From the IMG/VR virus record IMGVR_UViG_3300050121_000032, positions 1-64,000 of that record: 64,000 nt of DNA; one strand, written 5' to 3'. Positions within the stretch are counted from its first letter, which is position 1; every line of letters begins with the position of its first letter. Both the position numbers and the translations under genes were made by a program. Below the pieces are notes generated by a model, which was not told the origin of the DNA, made no database searches, and saw only the letters and a list, made by a program, of their open reading frames with translations. The DNA is from a virus. This document shows, one piece after another, positions 49,101 through 58,414 of this stretch.

Positions 49101-50541
49101 CTATTCCGCCCCTCCGACCGGTGCGCGCTTCATGAAGAGCGCCGCGTTCGGCCGTCTCATTGCCGGCCCCGTGGGCTCTGGCAAGACGGTCGCGTGCGTG
49201 ATCGAGCTGCTGCGCCGGGCAGTAGGGCAGAGCAAGGGCAAGGACGGCTACCGGCACACACGCTTCGCCGTAGTCCGCCAGACCCTCAAGCAACTCAAGG
49301 ACACCGTCCTGAAGGACTGCCAGCAGTGGCTGCAGGGCCTCGGATCGTGGAAGGTTTCGGAAAACACTTTTCATTTGGAGTTCGGCGATGTCAGATCGGA
49401 GTGGGTCTTCATCCCGCTGGAAAACGCTGAGGACCAAGCTCGCCTCCTGTCTATGCAGCTCACCGGCGGTTGGCTCTCGGAGTGCATCGAAATGGACCTC
49501 GATGTTCTTGGTCCCCTATCGGGCCGACTGGGACGCTATCCTTCGGGAGAGCAAGGCTCACCGACGTGGTTCGGATGGATTGCGGACACGAACTTCCCCA
49601 CGGAGATGACGCCATGGCACACGTTCATGGAGAACCCTCCCATGGGCGTGCAGATATTCAAGCAGCCGTCGGGGCTGTCCCCAGAGGCCGAGAACCTCAA
49701 CTGGCTGGTGCAGACCGAAGAGACCGTTAAGCTGCCGACTGACCACCCAGACCGGATCAAGCAGGGCCGCCGCTACTACGAACGCTTCGTCGAGATGTAC
49801 GGCGAAGAGAGCGACTGGGTGAGGCGCTACGTCAAGGCCGAGTATGGCGACGACCCGAGCGGCGCCGCGGTCTTCAAGAACACCTTCATCTCCAACTTCC
49901 ACATCGTCGAGGACACGCTGCTGATCCCCGGCTACCCGCTGCTGATCGGGCAGGACTTCGGGCGCAACCCGTGGAGCCTGATCGCGCAGATGGATCACAT
50001 GGGCCGCCTGCTCGTGCATCAGGAAGTGCCGGGCACCAACGTCGGGCTGGAGAAGCACGTCTTCCAGAACCTCAAGCCGGTGCTCTACAGCCAGAAGTAC
50101 ATGGGCTTCCGGGTCGCCGCGGTGGGCGATCCCAGCGGCGTGGCCAAGGGCAATGTCGCCGAAGAGAGCTGCGTCGAAGCCATGACGCGCCTCGGGGTGC
50201 CGTGCTTCCCGGCGCCGACTAACGACATCGAGCCGCGGCTGCGCGCCGTCGAGGCATTGCTGGGCAGGCAGATCAATGGCGGACCCGCGCTGATGATCTC
50301 ACGCGCCGGTTGTCCGCACCTGTGCCGCGCCATGAGCGGCGGCTATCGGTTCACGAAGTTCAAGACTGGGGCGCTGCGTACCAAACCCGACAAGGATGAC
50401 AAGGATGGCTTCTCGCATGTTGCAGACGATCTCCAATATCTGTCACTCTGCGTTCACGGGGGGATCGTCCCCGAGATCACCCGACGCATTCAGCCCCGCA
50501 CAAAAAAACGAGCCGCTGTCTCTGCTGCTGGGTGGACTTAA
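49090..50541 (+). CDS. terL: terminase large subunit
   Basis: 483 aa. Walker A GPVGSGKT (26-33) in the ATPase half; nuclease blocks QDFGRNPW (about 287), GDPSG and DGFSHVADDLQYL (about 437-450) with acidic residues. It powers DNA translocation and cuts the concatemer. The start overlaps the phosphoesterase end by 11 bases. Confidence 0.92.
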   Translation: MQLNYSAPPTGARFMKSAAFGRLIAGPVGSGKTVACVIELLRRAVGQSKGKDGYRHTRFAVVRQTLKQLKDTVLKDCQQWLQGLGSWKVSENTFHLEFGDVRSEWVFIPLENAEDQARLLSMQLTGGWLSECIEMDLDVLGPLSGRLGRYPSGEQGSPTWFGWIADTNFPTEMTPWHTFMENPPMGVQIFKQPSGLSPEAENLNWLVQTEETVKLPTDHPDRIKQGRRYYERFVEMYGEESDWVRRYVKAEYGDDPSGAAVFKNTFISNFHIVEDTLLIPGYPLLIGQDFGRNPWSLIAQMDHMGRLLVHQEVPGTNVGLEKHVFQNLKPVLYSQKYMGFRVAAVGDPSGVAKGNVAEESCVEAMTRLGVPCFPAPTNDIEPRLRAVEALLGRQINGGPALMISRAGCPHLCRAMSGGYRFTKFKTGALRTKPDKDDKDGFSHVADDLQYLSLCVHGGIVPEITRRIQPRTKKRAAVSAAGWT

Positions 50542-50798
50542 TCGTCCTCGGCCTCAGTTTTCACGACGAGAGATGGAAGCCGGGTTATCGCTTCCAGCAT
50601 TACGACTTTCGCCCGGAGCGCCGCAATCTTGCGCAGGCGCCGAGACGTCAACCAACGTTGTACCGTTTCGCTCTCGTAAATCTGGATCACATACCAGCAC
50701 AGCGCGACCCCGGCCGCTATAATCGGAAACCAGCCGAAGATCGTGCCGAGGACGGCCGACCCGGCGATCCACTGGTTGAAGTGATCATTGTGATCCAT
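50538..50798 (-). CDS. antisense small membrane protein, holin-like
   Basis: 86 aa on the minus strand between terminase and portal. ATG at 50798 with GGGAG. Hydrophobic segment (VLGTIFGWFPIIAAGVALCWYVIQIYES) then an amphipathic basic tail (RWLTSRRLRKIAALRAKV), a pattern known from small phage holin-like proteins. It is the only leftward gene seen in the rightward arm. The plus-strand frame across it has no ribosome site. Confidence 0.65.
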   Translation of the reverse strand: MDHNDHFNQWIAGSAVLGTIFGWFPIIAAGVALCWYVIQIYESETVQRWLTSRRLRKIAALRAKVVMLEAITRLPSLVVKTEAEDD

Positions 50799-50827
50799 GG
50801 TAGTGCTCCCGCTGCGGTGGCACTACC
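50799..50827. terminator. hairpin at the start of the antisense gene
   Basis: GGTAGTGC with reverse complement around 13 bases, at the junction of the antisense gene and the portal leader. Could terminate rightward transcription or form the leader of the antisense gene. No U-run on either strand. Confidence 0.4.
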
Positions 50828-50922
50828 CATGGCACGTACGGGTTAAGAATTTGGATCGTTAAGGAGTTTTTAGGCCCTGCCATGCGAGGTGGTTATACGC
50901 AACCCGCGGGAATGCTATAACC

Positions 50923-53241
50923 ATGGCTGATCAACTCGGACAGAACGGCGTCATCCAGTTCACGGCACCGGACCAACTGGAGAAGCAGCTCGATGCCGCT
51001 GCCGCCCAGAAGGCGTCCGCCGCGCAGGCTGCGCAGCAGACACAGCAGCCGCAATTCCCCCAGCTCGCCGGCTACGTCAAAGGCCAGTTCGAGATTTTCC
51101 GCAACCACCGCAACACGGTAGCAGGGTGGAGCAATCGCATGCTCGCCGCGCTCCGATCGTTCAACGGTCAGTACGACCCCACCAAGCTCGCCGAGGTGAC
51201 GAAGTTCGGTGGCTCGACTGTGTTCGCCCGCCTCACCGCGCAGAAGTGCCGCGCCGCCTCCTCGCTGCTCCGCGACATCTATCTCGGGCAGGATATCCCG
51301 TGGGCGCTGCAGCCGCCGAAGAACCCCGAAATTCCTCCCGAGATCAAGTCCAAGATCGACCAGCTGATCCAAGCCGAGGCCCAGCAGGTCGCCCAGCAGC
51401 TGGGTCAGCCGCCGGCGGCCGCCGATCTGGCCGAGCGCAAGCGCGCGCTGCTGGAGAGTGCCTCCGACGCCGCCAAGAAGAAAGCGGCTCAGCAGGCTCG
51501 CGACAGCTCCGACAAGATCGAGGACATGCTGCGGCAGGGCGGCTACTACCATGCGCTCGCCGAGTTCCTCGTTGACCTGCCGATCTTCCCGTTCGCCTGC
51601 ATCAAGGGCCCCGTCGTCAAGGTGATCCCCACCGTGATCTGGCCCCCGGGCGGCGGCCGGCCGACTGTCAAGCAGGTTCCGACGCTGACATGGAACCGGG
51701 TCTCGCCGTTCGACATCTGGTTCACCCCCGGCGTGGCCGACATCGAAAACGCCAACGTGATCGAGAAGCTGCGCGTCACCCGCGCCGAGCTGAACGATCT
51801 GCTCGACCTGCCCGGCTACAACACCGACGAGATCAGGGCGGTGCTCGACGAGTACGGCCGCGGCGGCCTCTACGACAACTGGGACACCACCGACGCCGAG
51901 CGCAGCGTGCTCGAGCAGCGGGAGAACCCGGCGTGGAACCGATCGGGCATGATCTCGATGATGGAGTTCAACGGCAACGTCCAAGGCCGCCTCCTGCAGG
52001 ATTACGGCATGCCGGTCGACGACGAACTGCGCGACTACCACGTTCAAATTTGGGTGATCGGCTCGCACGTCATCAAGTGCCACCAGTCGCCGTCGCCGCG
52101 GCAGCGCCACCCCTACTTCATCACCTCGTTCGAGAAGGTGCCCGGCACGCCAGTCGGAAATGGGCTTTCCGACCTGCTCGCCGACATGCAGGAGAGCGCG
52201 AATGCGACCTTGCGGTCGCTTATCAACAACCTCTCGATCTCCTCGGGGCCGCAAGTCGTCATCAACGACGACATGCTCGCGCCCGGCGAAAACGGCGAGG
52301 ACATGTACCCATGGAAGCGCTGGCACACCAAGAACGATCCCATGACGAGCGCCGGCAAGCAGCCGATCAGCTTCTTCATGCCGGCCTCGAACGCGCAGTC
52401 GCTGATCGAGTGCTACTCGAAGTTTGTGGACATTGCGGACGACGTATCGGCCATCCCGAAGTATGTGGGTGGACAGGCTGGTGGTGGTGCGGGTCGGACA
52501 GCGTCTGGCCTCGCGATGCTGATGGGCAACGCAAGCAAAATCCTCCAGACCGTGTCCGCGAATATTGACCGCGACATCATCGAAGGCTCGATGCAGCAGC
52601 TGCAGGACTTGCTCCTGCTCACCGATACGAGCGGCCTGCTCACCGGTGAAGAGCGGCTGACCGTGCAGGGTGTCAACGTGGCGATCCAGCGCGAGACGCT
52701 GCGCCAGCGCCAGATCGAGTTCCTGACTGCGACGAACAACCCGACCGACATGCACATCATGGGCATCAAGGGCCGCGCCACCGTGCTGCGCTCCGTGTCC
52801 TCGACGATCGGCATGCCGGGCGACGAGATCGTGCCGAACGAACAGCAGATCGAGCGCATGGCGATGGACGAGCAGAAGTCGCAGCAGTCCGGTCCGATCG
52901 ACCAGATGATCCAGAAGGCCGTCGACGAGGGTGTCGCCGCCGGTGTCAAGCGCATCACCACGGAGCTGACGGCCGGCCGCATCGCGCCGACCGAAGGCAT
53001 GGCCGAAGGGCCGCCCGCGCACATCGGTACCCCCGGTTCGCCCGGAGGTAGTACGCCGCAAACAAACAACCCGGGGATGGACCTCGGCCAGCAGCATCCG
53101 AACGACGGCACCACGGAGCGCGCGCAGGCTGCACAGGGCAACCAGCCCTCGCCGCTCTCGCGCAGCATGGGACCGCAGACGCATCTTGTGGGCAATCAGC
53201 CCGGCCGCGGCGCCATGCCGGTTAGCGGAGGCGTCGGATGA
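50923..53241 (+). CDS. portal protein
   Basis: 772 aa; ATG at 50923. N-terminal helical Gln-rich start, then TVFARLTAQKCRAASSLLRDIY, LPIFPFACIKGP and SPFDIWFTPG (about 260-275), and NGLSDLLADMQESANATLRSLINN, a portal stem-like region. A Gly/Pro-rich C-terminus follows. Size and sequence fit podovirus portals. It forms the DNA channel at the head vertex and the terminase docking ring. Confidence 0.88.
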   Translation: MADQLGQNGVIQFTAPDQLEKQLDAAAAQKASAAQAAQQTQQPQFPQLAGYVKGQFEIFRNHRNTVAGWSNRMLAALRSFNGQYDPTKLAEVTKFGGSTVFARLTAQKCRAASSLLRDIYLGQDIPWALQPPKNPEIPPEIKSKIDQLIQAEAQQVAQQLGQPPAAADLAERKRALLESASDAAKKKAAQQARDSSDKIEDMLRQGGYYHALAEFLVDLPIFPFACIKGPVVKVIPTVIWPPGGGRPTVKQVPTLTWNRVSPFDIWFTPGVADIENANVIEKLRVTRAELNDLLDLPGYNTDEIRAVLDEYGRGGLYDNWDTTDAERSVLEQRENPAWNRSGMISMMEFNGNVQGRLLQDYGMPVDDELRDYHVQIWVIGSHVIKCHQSPSPRQRHPYFITSFEKVPGTPVGNGLSDLLADMQESANATLRSLINNLSISSGPQVVINDDMLAPGENGEDMYPWKRWHTKNDPMTSAGKQPISFFMPASNAQSLIECYSKFVDIADDVSAIPKYVGGQAGGGAGRTASGLAMLMGNASKILQTVSANIDRDIIEGSMQQLQDLLLLTDTSGLLTGEERLTVQGVNVAIQRETLRQRQIEFLTATNNPTDMHIMGIKGRATVLRSVSSTIGMPGDEIVPNEQQIERMAMDEQKSQQSGPIDQMIQKAVDEGVAAGVKRITTELTAGRIAPTEGMAEGPPAHIGTPGSPGGSTPQTNNPGMDLGQQHPNDGTTERAQAAQGNQPSPLSRSMGPQTHLVGNQPGRGAMPVSGGVG

Positions 53242-53495
53242 CCGCCAACACGCAGAAGCTCGTGCGCGTGCTCGCCGGCCCCACGGGACCGACCGGCACC
53301 GTGCGTGGCGTACGCATCCTCTCGACGTTCACCGGACCGACCGGGACCTTCCCGGTGTGGGGACAGATCAACGCTGCGCAGCAGGCCAGTGGCCCGAGCG
53401 GCACGTTCAAGGAAGTCTATCCGGTCTCCGGAGCCACCGGTGCCGCGCACGATATCAAGACCGTGATCATCCTCGGCTACACGGGGCCCGCTTAA
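53238..53495 (+). CDS. small GPTG-containing virion protein
   Basis: 85 aa, ATGA overlap with portal. Four short GPTG/GPSG runs in a beta-rich frame. It may bridge portal and collagen-like fibres. First of the collagen-type cluster. Confidence 0.6.
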   Translation: MTANTQKLVRVLAGPTGPTGTVRGVRILSTFTGPTGTFPVWGQINAAQQASGPSGTFKEVYPVSGATGAAHDIKTVIILGYTGPA

Positions 53496-53577
53496 GGAAC
53501 TCGTAAGGGTTTCGACCTAGACACGATGGCATGTTCGGCGATGCCGAGGCCAAGGACAACCTTGACAGGGGACTACC

Positions 53578-54087
53578 ATGACAATTCTTTCGAGCCGCAA
53601 CTACGACCGGAATATTCTCGGCAGCATCCTCAAGCAGGTTGTCGACGTCCTCAACGGCGGCTCGGTGGGTGGACCCACGGGCGTTACCGGACCTGTTGGT
53701 CCGACTGGCTCTTCGACTGGCGCAACCGGCCCGACCGGTGCCGCCGGCGCAACCGGCCCGACCGGCTCTTCGGTTGGCACTCAGGGTCCCGCGGGACCGC
53801 AGGGTGCCATAGGCAACACTGGCCCGACCGGCGCGACTGGTCAGGGCGCAACCGGACCCGCTGGCCCCATCGGCGCGACCGGCCCGACCCCGGGATCAAC
53901 TGGCGTCACCGGCCCCACGGGCGCGGGCGTCACCGGACCGACCGGCGCTGCAGGCCCCACGGGCGCTGCGGGCGCGACCGGCCCGACTGGCACCATCGGT
54001 GTCGTCATCGTTCCGCCGGCCTCCGACCCGCACGTCAGCGGACAGGTCTGGAATAACGCGGGCGTCCTCACCGTTTCGGCCGGCTAA
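53578..54087 (+). CDS. collagen-like virion protein 1
   Basis: 169 aa; ATG at 53578 with GGGG. N-terminal 35-residue head ([20 protein letters not shown]) followed by about 30 G-x-y triplets (residues 38-143), most with Pro at x and Thr at y ([10 protein letters not shown]), and a C-terminal globular part ([13 protein letters not shown]). Similar head to the next gene. Collagen-like domains trimerise and form fibres. No Lys/Pro hydroxylase was seen, but Thr residues could be glycosylated by the adjacent transferases (inference). Confidence 0.85.
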   Translation: MTILSSRNYDRNILGSILKQVVDVLNGGSVGGPTGVTGPVGPTGSSTGATGPTGAAGATGPTGSSVGTQGPAGPQGAIGNTGPTGATGQGATGPAGPIGATGPTPGSTGVTGPTGAGVTGPTGAAGPTGAAGATGPTGTIGVVIVPPASDPHVSGQVWNNAGVLTVSAG

Positions 54088-54099
54088 TAGGGGGCTGAC

Positions 54100-54705
54100 A
54101 TGGCAGTAGGCAACAGCGTCATCGGTGTTCCGATCACTCCCGATCCCTCCGCGACCGGGAAGAACACCTATGACGACAACCGCATCCCGGCTATCCTCAA
54201 GGAAGTCGTGGACCTGATCAACACCAAGAACATCCCCGGACCGGTTGGCCCGGCGGGTGCGAAGGGACCGCTTGCCACCGGTGCCAGCTCGACTGGCCCG
54301 ACTGGTGCGGCCGGCGCAAGCCCGACAGGACCGATCAACTCTGCGCTGATCGGCGTCACTGGAAACACAGGCTATCAGGGCCCGCTTGGCCCGATCGGCC
54401 CGCTTGCCGGTGCCGGCCAGAACAGCAACGCCACCGGACCGACCGGCTATACCGGACCGACCGGCTCTTCGACGGGACCTGCTGGTCCCACCGGAGCGGC
54501 CTCAGCAACTGGCAACACCGGACCCGCCGGCGTTACCGGCCCGCGTAATCCAACCGTCGGGACCCCGGGTCCGCTGAACTCCACGGGTGGTGTTGTGTGG
54601 ATACCGCCAACGGTCGATCCCGGCATTGCCGGCGCCGTGTGGAACCCCCGAGGCCAGACTGGCGTCGGCGTCCTCAAAATCTCGACGGGTGGCTCCCGAC
54701 CGTAA
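54100..54705 (+). CDS. collagen-like virion protein 2
   Basis: 201 aa. Head ([17 protein letters not shown]) like the previous protein, about 35 imperfect G-x-y triplets with [14 protein letters not shown] runs, and a C-terminal part ([16 protein letters not shown]) resembling that of protein 1. Probably a paralogue made by duplication. Twelve bases after the first collagen gene. Confidence 0.85.
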   Translation: MAVGNSVIGVPITPDPSATGKNTYDDNRIPAILKEVVDLINTKNIPGPVGPAGAKGPLATGASSTGPTGAAGASPTGPINSALIGVTGNTGYQGPLGPIGPLAGAGQNSNATGPTGYTGPTGSSTGPAGPTGAASATGNTGPAGVTGPRNPTVGTPGPLNSTGGVVWIPPTVDPGIAGAVWNPRGQTGVGVLKISTGGSRP

Positions 54706-54742
54706 GGAGCCACCTCCCATAACCCTGAACCCCAACGTCAGG

Positions 54743-56788
54743 ATGTCTCTTATGCCGAAGCCATCGGTCTGTCTGAACATGATCGTCAAGAACGAGAGCG
54801 CCCGCATCGAGCGGGCCCTCGCCTCGGTTACCGCCACGGTAAAAGTCATCTTCCTCCACGACACCGGATCGACTGACGACACCATCGCCAAGGCCTACGA
54901 GTTCGCCGACGCGCACAACATCCCGATCCACGTCTCGTGCGGGACCTTCGAGAATTTCTCGCAAGCGCGCAACGAAGCCTTCCGGATAGCCAAGACCATG
55001 AACGGCGCCGGTGATCTGCCGTGGTGCCAGTTCGCGCTGCTGATGGACGCCGACATGGAGCTGGTGGTCGAGGCGCCCTCGGTCTTCCACAAGCTCAAGG
55101 CTACCGCCGTCAGCTATGACATGATGCAGAAGGGCGGCACGGTCTCCTACATGAACCGCCGGCTCGTCAACCTGCAGACCGGCAAGGACGACATCTATGT
55201 CGGCGTGACGCACGAATACATCGACCTGCCGGCTTACGGCCTGATCAGCGGCGCCATGTTCGTCGACCACGCCGACGGCGCCAACCGGACCGAGAAATAC
55301 AAGCGCGATGCCCAGCTGCTGGAGGAAGACCTCCGCACCAACCCGAACAACGGCCGCTCGCTGTTCTATCTCGGCAACTCCTATGCCGACTGGGGCCTAG
55401 CTGACAGCACTGTGCTGCCGTATGCGATCGACGCCTACACCAAGCGGATCACGCTGGGAGGCTGGGACGAGGAGACGCATCAGGCGATGATCAGCCGGGC
55501 TTCGTGCGAGCTGCGGCGTGACAATCCAGCCCGTTTCGTGCAGGGTATGGTCGAAGCCTACAACTTCCGGCCATCCCGGGCCGAGCCGCTCTATGAGCTG
55601 GCGAAATACTATCGCGAGAGGGGCGACCACGCCGCGTCCCTGCTGTTCTCCAAAGCCGGCGTCAACATCCCAAGACCCAACGATGTCCTTTTTGTTAACG
55701 ACTTTGTCTACTCTCACGGTCTGCGTTATGAGTACGCTGTTGAGGGATACTACGACGAGGCGGAGCGCAATCGCGCGTTTCAGGTTACGGATGACCTCGC
55801 ACTCGATCCAACATGCCCGGCGGACCTCCGCTGGAGCGCGCGCTCGAACCTCTACTGGTTCACGAAGCCGCTGAGCCACTACTGCGGCAGCTTCAAGGAT
55901 CGACAGATCAACTTCCTGCCGCCCCGCGGCTACACCGCGATGAACCCTTCGATCGAGGTCTGCAACGGCAAGATCAAATGCAACGTGCGCGCGGTCAACT
56001 ACAAGATCGACGAGCACGGCCGCTACATGATCGGTGACAAGGGGTGCCAAGAAGCCCCGATCGACACCCGAAATTTCGTGCTGACGCTGGACGACAGTCT
56101 CGATACGCAGAAGGTGAGCGAGGTGATCTGGCACCGCCCCGAGGCCACGTTCCCGCTGGTCACCGGGCTCGAAGATATCCGGCTGTGGCGCTTCCACGGC
56201 GAGATGTACTTCACCGCCACCGTGCGTGAGCAGAACTATCACGGCCATTGCCAGATGGTGCAGGGCAAGCTCGTCCACGACATCGACGACAAGTACATGA
56301 TGGTCGATGACTGGAAGGTCATCTCCGACGGCGACAAGCCAGAGAAGAACTGGATGCCCATGCCGGCCAACGGCGGCGCTCCGCGCTTCATGTATCGCTG
56401 CGACACCGTGACCATCCCAGAGGGTCTCAAGCGCGTGGCGACGGTCCATCCGGTCAAGATCGACGTCAACAACATCAGCGGCTCTTCGCAGCTGATCGAG
56501 TTCAAGAGCGGCCTGCTGGGCATCGTCCACGAGGCCGCCACCGGACCCGACGGCAAGCGCACCTATTGGCATCGCTTCGCATGGTTCGAGAAGGACGGCA
56601 TGTTGCGCCGGCTCTCGCTGCCGTTCGTGTTCCTCGATCGGCAGATCGAGTTCTGCGCCGGCCTCGCGTACCACCCCAACCGCAACGACCTGATCATCTC
56701 ATTCGGCGTGCGCGATGCCGAGGCCCATCTGGCCACCGTGTCGATCGAGGAAGTTGCAATGATGTGCTGGAAGTTCCATGAAAACTAA
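54743..56788 (+). CDS. GT2 glycosyltransferase fused to TPR-like and propeller-like domains
   Basis: 681 aa; ATG at 54743 (a second at 54752). N-terminal GT-A domain: CLNMIVKNESARI (10-22), HDTGSTDDT (39-47), FSQARNEAF (72-80) and DxD-type DAD (102-104), as in WaaE/KdtX-like transferases. Residues 190-330 have TPR-like LFYLGNSYADWG and EPLYELAKYYRERGDH helices. Residues 390-681 have repeated beta motifs (TGLEDIRLWRFHGEMYFTAT) like five-bladed GH130-type propellers. It would transfer a sugar to a virion protein, probably the collagen-like fibres. Dyad at 54828. Confidence 0.78.
   Translation: MSLMPKPSVCLNMIVKNESARIERALASVTATVKVIFLHDTGSTDDTIAKAYEFADAHNIPIHVSCGTFENFSQARNEAFRIAKTMNGAGDLPWCQFALLMDADMELVVEAPSVFHKLKATAVSYDMMQKGGTVSYMNRRLVNLQTGKDDIYVGVTHEYIDLPAYGLISGAMFVDHADGANRTEKYKRDAQLLEEDLRTNPNNGRSLFYLGNSYADWGLADSTVLPYAIDAYTKRITLGGWDEETHQAMISRASCELRRDNPARFVQGMVEAYNFRPSRAEPLYELAKYYRERGDHAASLLFSKAGVNIPRPNDVLFVNDFVYSHGLRYEYAVEGYYDEAERNRAFQVTDDLALDPTCPADLRWSARSNLYWFTKPLSHYCGSFKDRQINFLPPRGYTAMNPSIEVCNGKIKCNVRAVNYKIDEHGRYMIGDKGCQEAPIDTRNFVLTLDDSLDTQKVSEVIWHRPEATFPLVTGLEDIRLWRFHGEMYFTATVREQNYHGHCQMVQGKLVHDIDDKYMMVDDWKVISDGDKPEKNWMPMPANGGAPRFMYRCDTVTIPEGLKRVATVHPVKIDVNNISGSSQLIEFKSGLLGIVHEAATGPDGKRTYWHRFAWFEKDGMLRRLSLPFVFLDRQIEFCAGLAYHPNRNDLIISFGVRDAEAHLATVSIEEVAMMCWKFHEN
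54828..54842. promoter_or_regulatory. dispersed dyad, spacer CCA, intragenic
   Basis: Perfect arms near the start of the glycosyltransferase gene, read as S-V-T-A-T-V-K. Confidence 0.85.
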
Positions 56789-57437
56789 ACTGGTCACGGC
56801 CTACGTCCCGATCCCAAACCACCCACGCACGCCGAAGGAATACGGCGATCTCGGCGAACAGCTGGGAGGCGTCCCGGTGCGCAAGAAGTGCTTCTACAAC
56901 AAGCTCGACGAGCTGTGGATGACGAAGTACGTCGCCAAGCTGCCGTTCACGCCGCGCGCGTCGGAGCACGACAACCCGCTCAAGAACACGCTGGCCTACC
57001 ACGCCGTCAACCACCAGAAGACCTCGTGGCTGGTGCAGGCCGCAGATGAAGACCCGGATGCCGACGTGCTGGTCTGGGTCGACTACGGCATCTTCCGCCT
57101 GCCCGGGGTCAACAACCAAGCGATCTACGAGTTCATGGAGAAGCTCGACGACCGCGCGATCTACGCGCCCGGCTGTTGGCAGAAGCCGCAGGTGGTCGAG
57201 GCCGCCTATCCGAACTGGCGCTTCTGCGGCTCTGTGCTCGCTGTGCCGCGCAAGATGGTCGACCAGCTCGACTACGAATGCCGCGTGGCTGCGCGCCACC
57301 ACATCTCCTCGACCAAGAATGTCGAGTTTGAGGTGAATACATGGGCTAGAGTAGAAGCCCGGACTAAGCTCCCTTTCCACTGGTACAAGGCTGACCACGA
57401 TGTCTCAATGTTCACAAATCTGGAGCTGAAGCCGTGA
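56778..57437 (+). CDS. HtrL/YibB-like putative glycosyltransferase
   Basis: 219 aa; overlaps the previous gene by 11 bases. LVTAYVPIPNHPRTP, VLVWVDYGIFRL and PNWRFCGSVLAVPRKMVDQLDYEC recall the HtrL/YibB family, whose members accompany surface glycan genes. WVDYG could provide a metal D. The exact donor is unknown. Confidence 0.6.
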   Translation: MKTKLVTAYVPIPNHPRTPKEYGDLGEQLGGVPVRKKCFYNKLDELWMTKYVAKLPFTPRASEHDNPLKNTLAYHAVNHQKTSWLVQAADEDPDADVLVWVDYGIFRLPGVNNQAIYEFMEKLDDRAIYAPGCWQKPQVVEAAYPNWRFCGSVLAVPRKMVDQLDYECRVAARHHISSTKNVEFEVNTWARVEARTKLPFHWYKADHDVSMFTNLELKP

Positions 57438-57799
57438 CGCCGGAGTATCATCGAAACTACCTCAACCAAGGGGATAATCGCGACCGTCACAACCAACGGG
57501 TCCGCTCTGCGTATGCAAAGAACCCCCGCGGATATAAGGCTGCGAAACATAAATATCGATATGGCGAAAGTCTTGAAGAGACCGAAGCTCGTTTCGTGAA
57601 CCAAGGATTGATTTGCGCTGCTTGCGGTGCGGACGATCCGGGATCGAAGACTGGGTGGCATACGGACCATAACCATAAGACAAAGACCGTGCGCGGCGTT
57701 CTTTGTTCTCCTTGCAACCGCGCACTCGGCTACGCGAAGGAAGACCCGCGACGTTTGCGGCTCCTCGCCAGCTATTTGGAGAAGCACAATGGCATTTAG
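57434..57799 (+). CDS. endonuclease VII-type HNH nuclease, probable homing gene
   Basis: 121 aa from GTG overlapping the previous stop. CxxC at 61-64, DHNH (78-81), CxxC at 91-94 in LCSPCNRALG, ending LLASYLEKH. It sits inside the glycosylation block and overlaps the methyltransferase start by 11 bases, so it was inserted there without breaking its neighbours. Confidence 0.88.
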   Translation: MTPEYHRNYLNQGDNRDRHNQRVRSAYAKNPRGYKAAKHKYRYGESLEETEARFVNQGLICAACGADDPGSKTGWHTDHNHKTKTVRGVLCSPCNRALGYAKEDPRRLRLLASYLEKHNGI

Positions 57800-58355
57800 C
57801 TTCGGACCGCTGTTTACTACCTTTGGAACCGACAAAGGGACGTGGGGGTACACACCGTTCTACGACGCGATCATGGGCCCCCGACGTTTCGAAGTGGAGC
57901 GAGTGTTGGAGATTGGGATTTGTGGGTACCGCGATATCCCGGGGAATGTGGTCGGCGCATCGTTGTTTGTCTGGCGCGATGCATTTCCCAATGCTGAGAT
58001 ATACGGCGTTGACATCGACGGGCGGTTCATCTTCAACGACCAGCCGCGTATCCACACTGTGCAGTGTGATGCTTACGACGCCGACGCGCTCCACGCCGCA
58101 CTCGTGCGGTTCGGCGGTCTGCCGTTCGATATGATTGTCGACGACGCTGTGCACGATCCGGAGCCGCAGATTGGCCTGATGAACATGCTGCAGCCGTGGA
58201 TGGCTGACGGTGGCAATTATTTTGTCGAGGATGTCGGTCCTTACAAATGCCCCAACGGTCTCGACGCCGACATGATCGAAAAGATCAAGGGCTATGGGGC
58301 CGTCACCGTCGGCCGGGTCCACAAGCCGGAAGTGCTGGTGATCGGGATTAAGTAG
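57789..58355 (+). CDS. class I SAM-dependent methyltransferase
   Basis: 188 aa from the ATG inside the HNH gene end. GTDKGTWGYTPFYD opening, motif I VLEIGICGYRDIPG (39-52), acidic motif II GVDIDG (73-78), motif III-like DMIVDDAVH. The pattern is closest to cephalosporin-hydroxylase/macrocin-O-methyltransferase-like enzymes that act on sugars. It may methylate the added sugar. A small hairpin spans its stop (58344-58366). Confidence 0.75.
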   Translation: MAFSFGPLFTTFGTDKGTWGYTPFYDAIMGPRRFEVERVLEIGICGYRDIPGNVVGASLFVWRDAFPNAEIYGVDIDGRFIFNDQPRIHTVQCDAYDADALHAALVRFGGLPFDMIVDDAVHDPEPQIGLMNMLQPWMADGGNYFVEDVGPYKCPNGLDADMIEKIKGYGAVTVGRVHKPEVLVIGIK

Positions 58356-58414
58356 TTTTTAATCCCTCGGCGATATCGGTGGGTCTCAGGACTTTTCCTC
58401 AAGGAGCGATAATC

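Noticed and set aside
50893-53184. 763-codon minus-strand frame opposite the portal gene
   Set aside because: It is the antisense shadow of a GC-rich gene with Arg/His/Val-rich composition; the plus strand encodes a clear portal.
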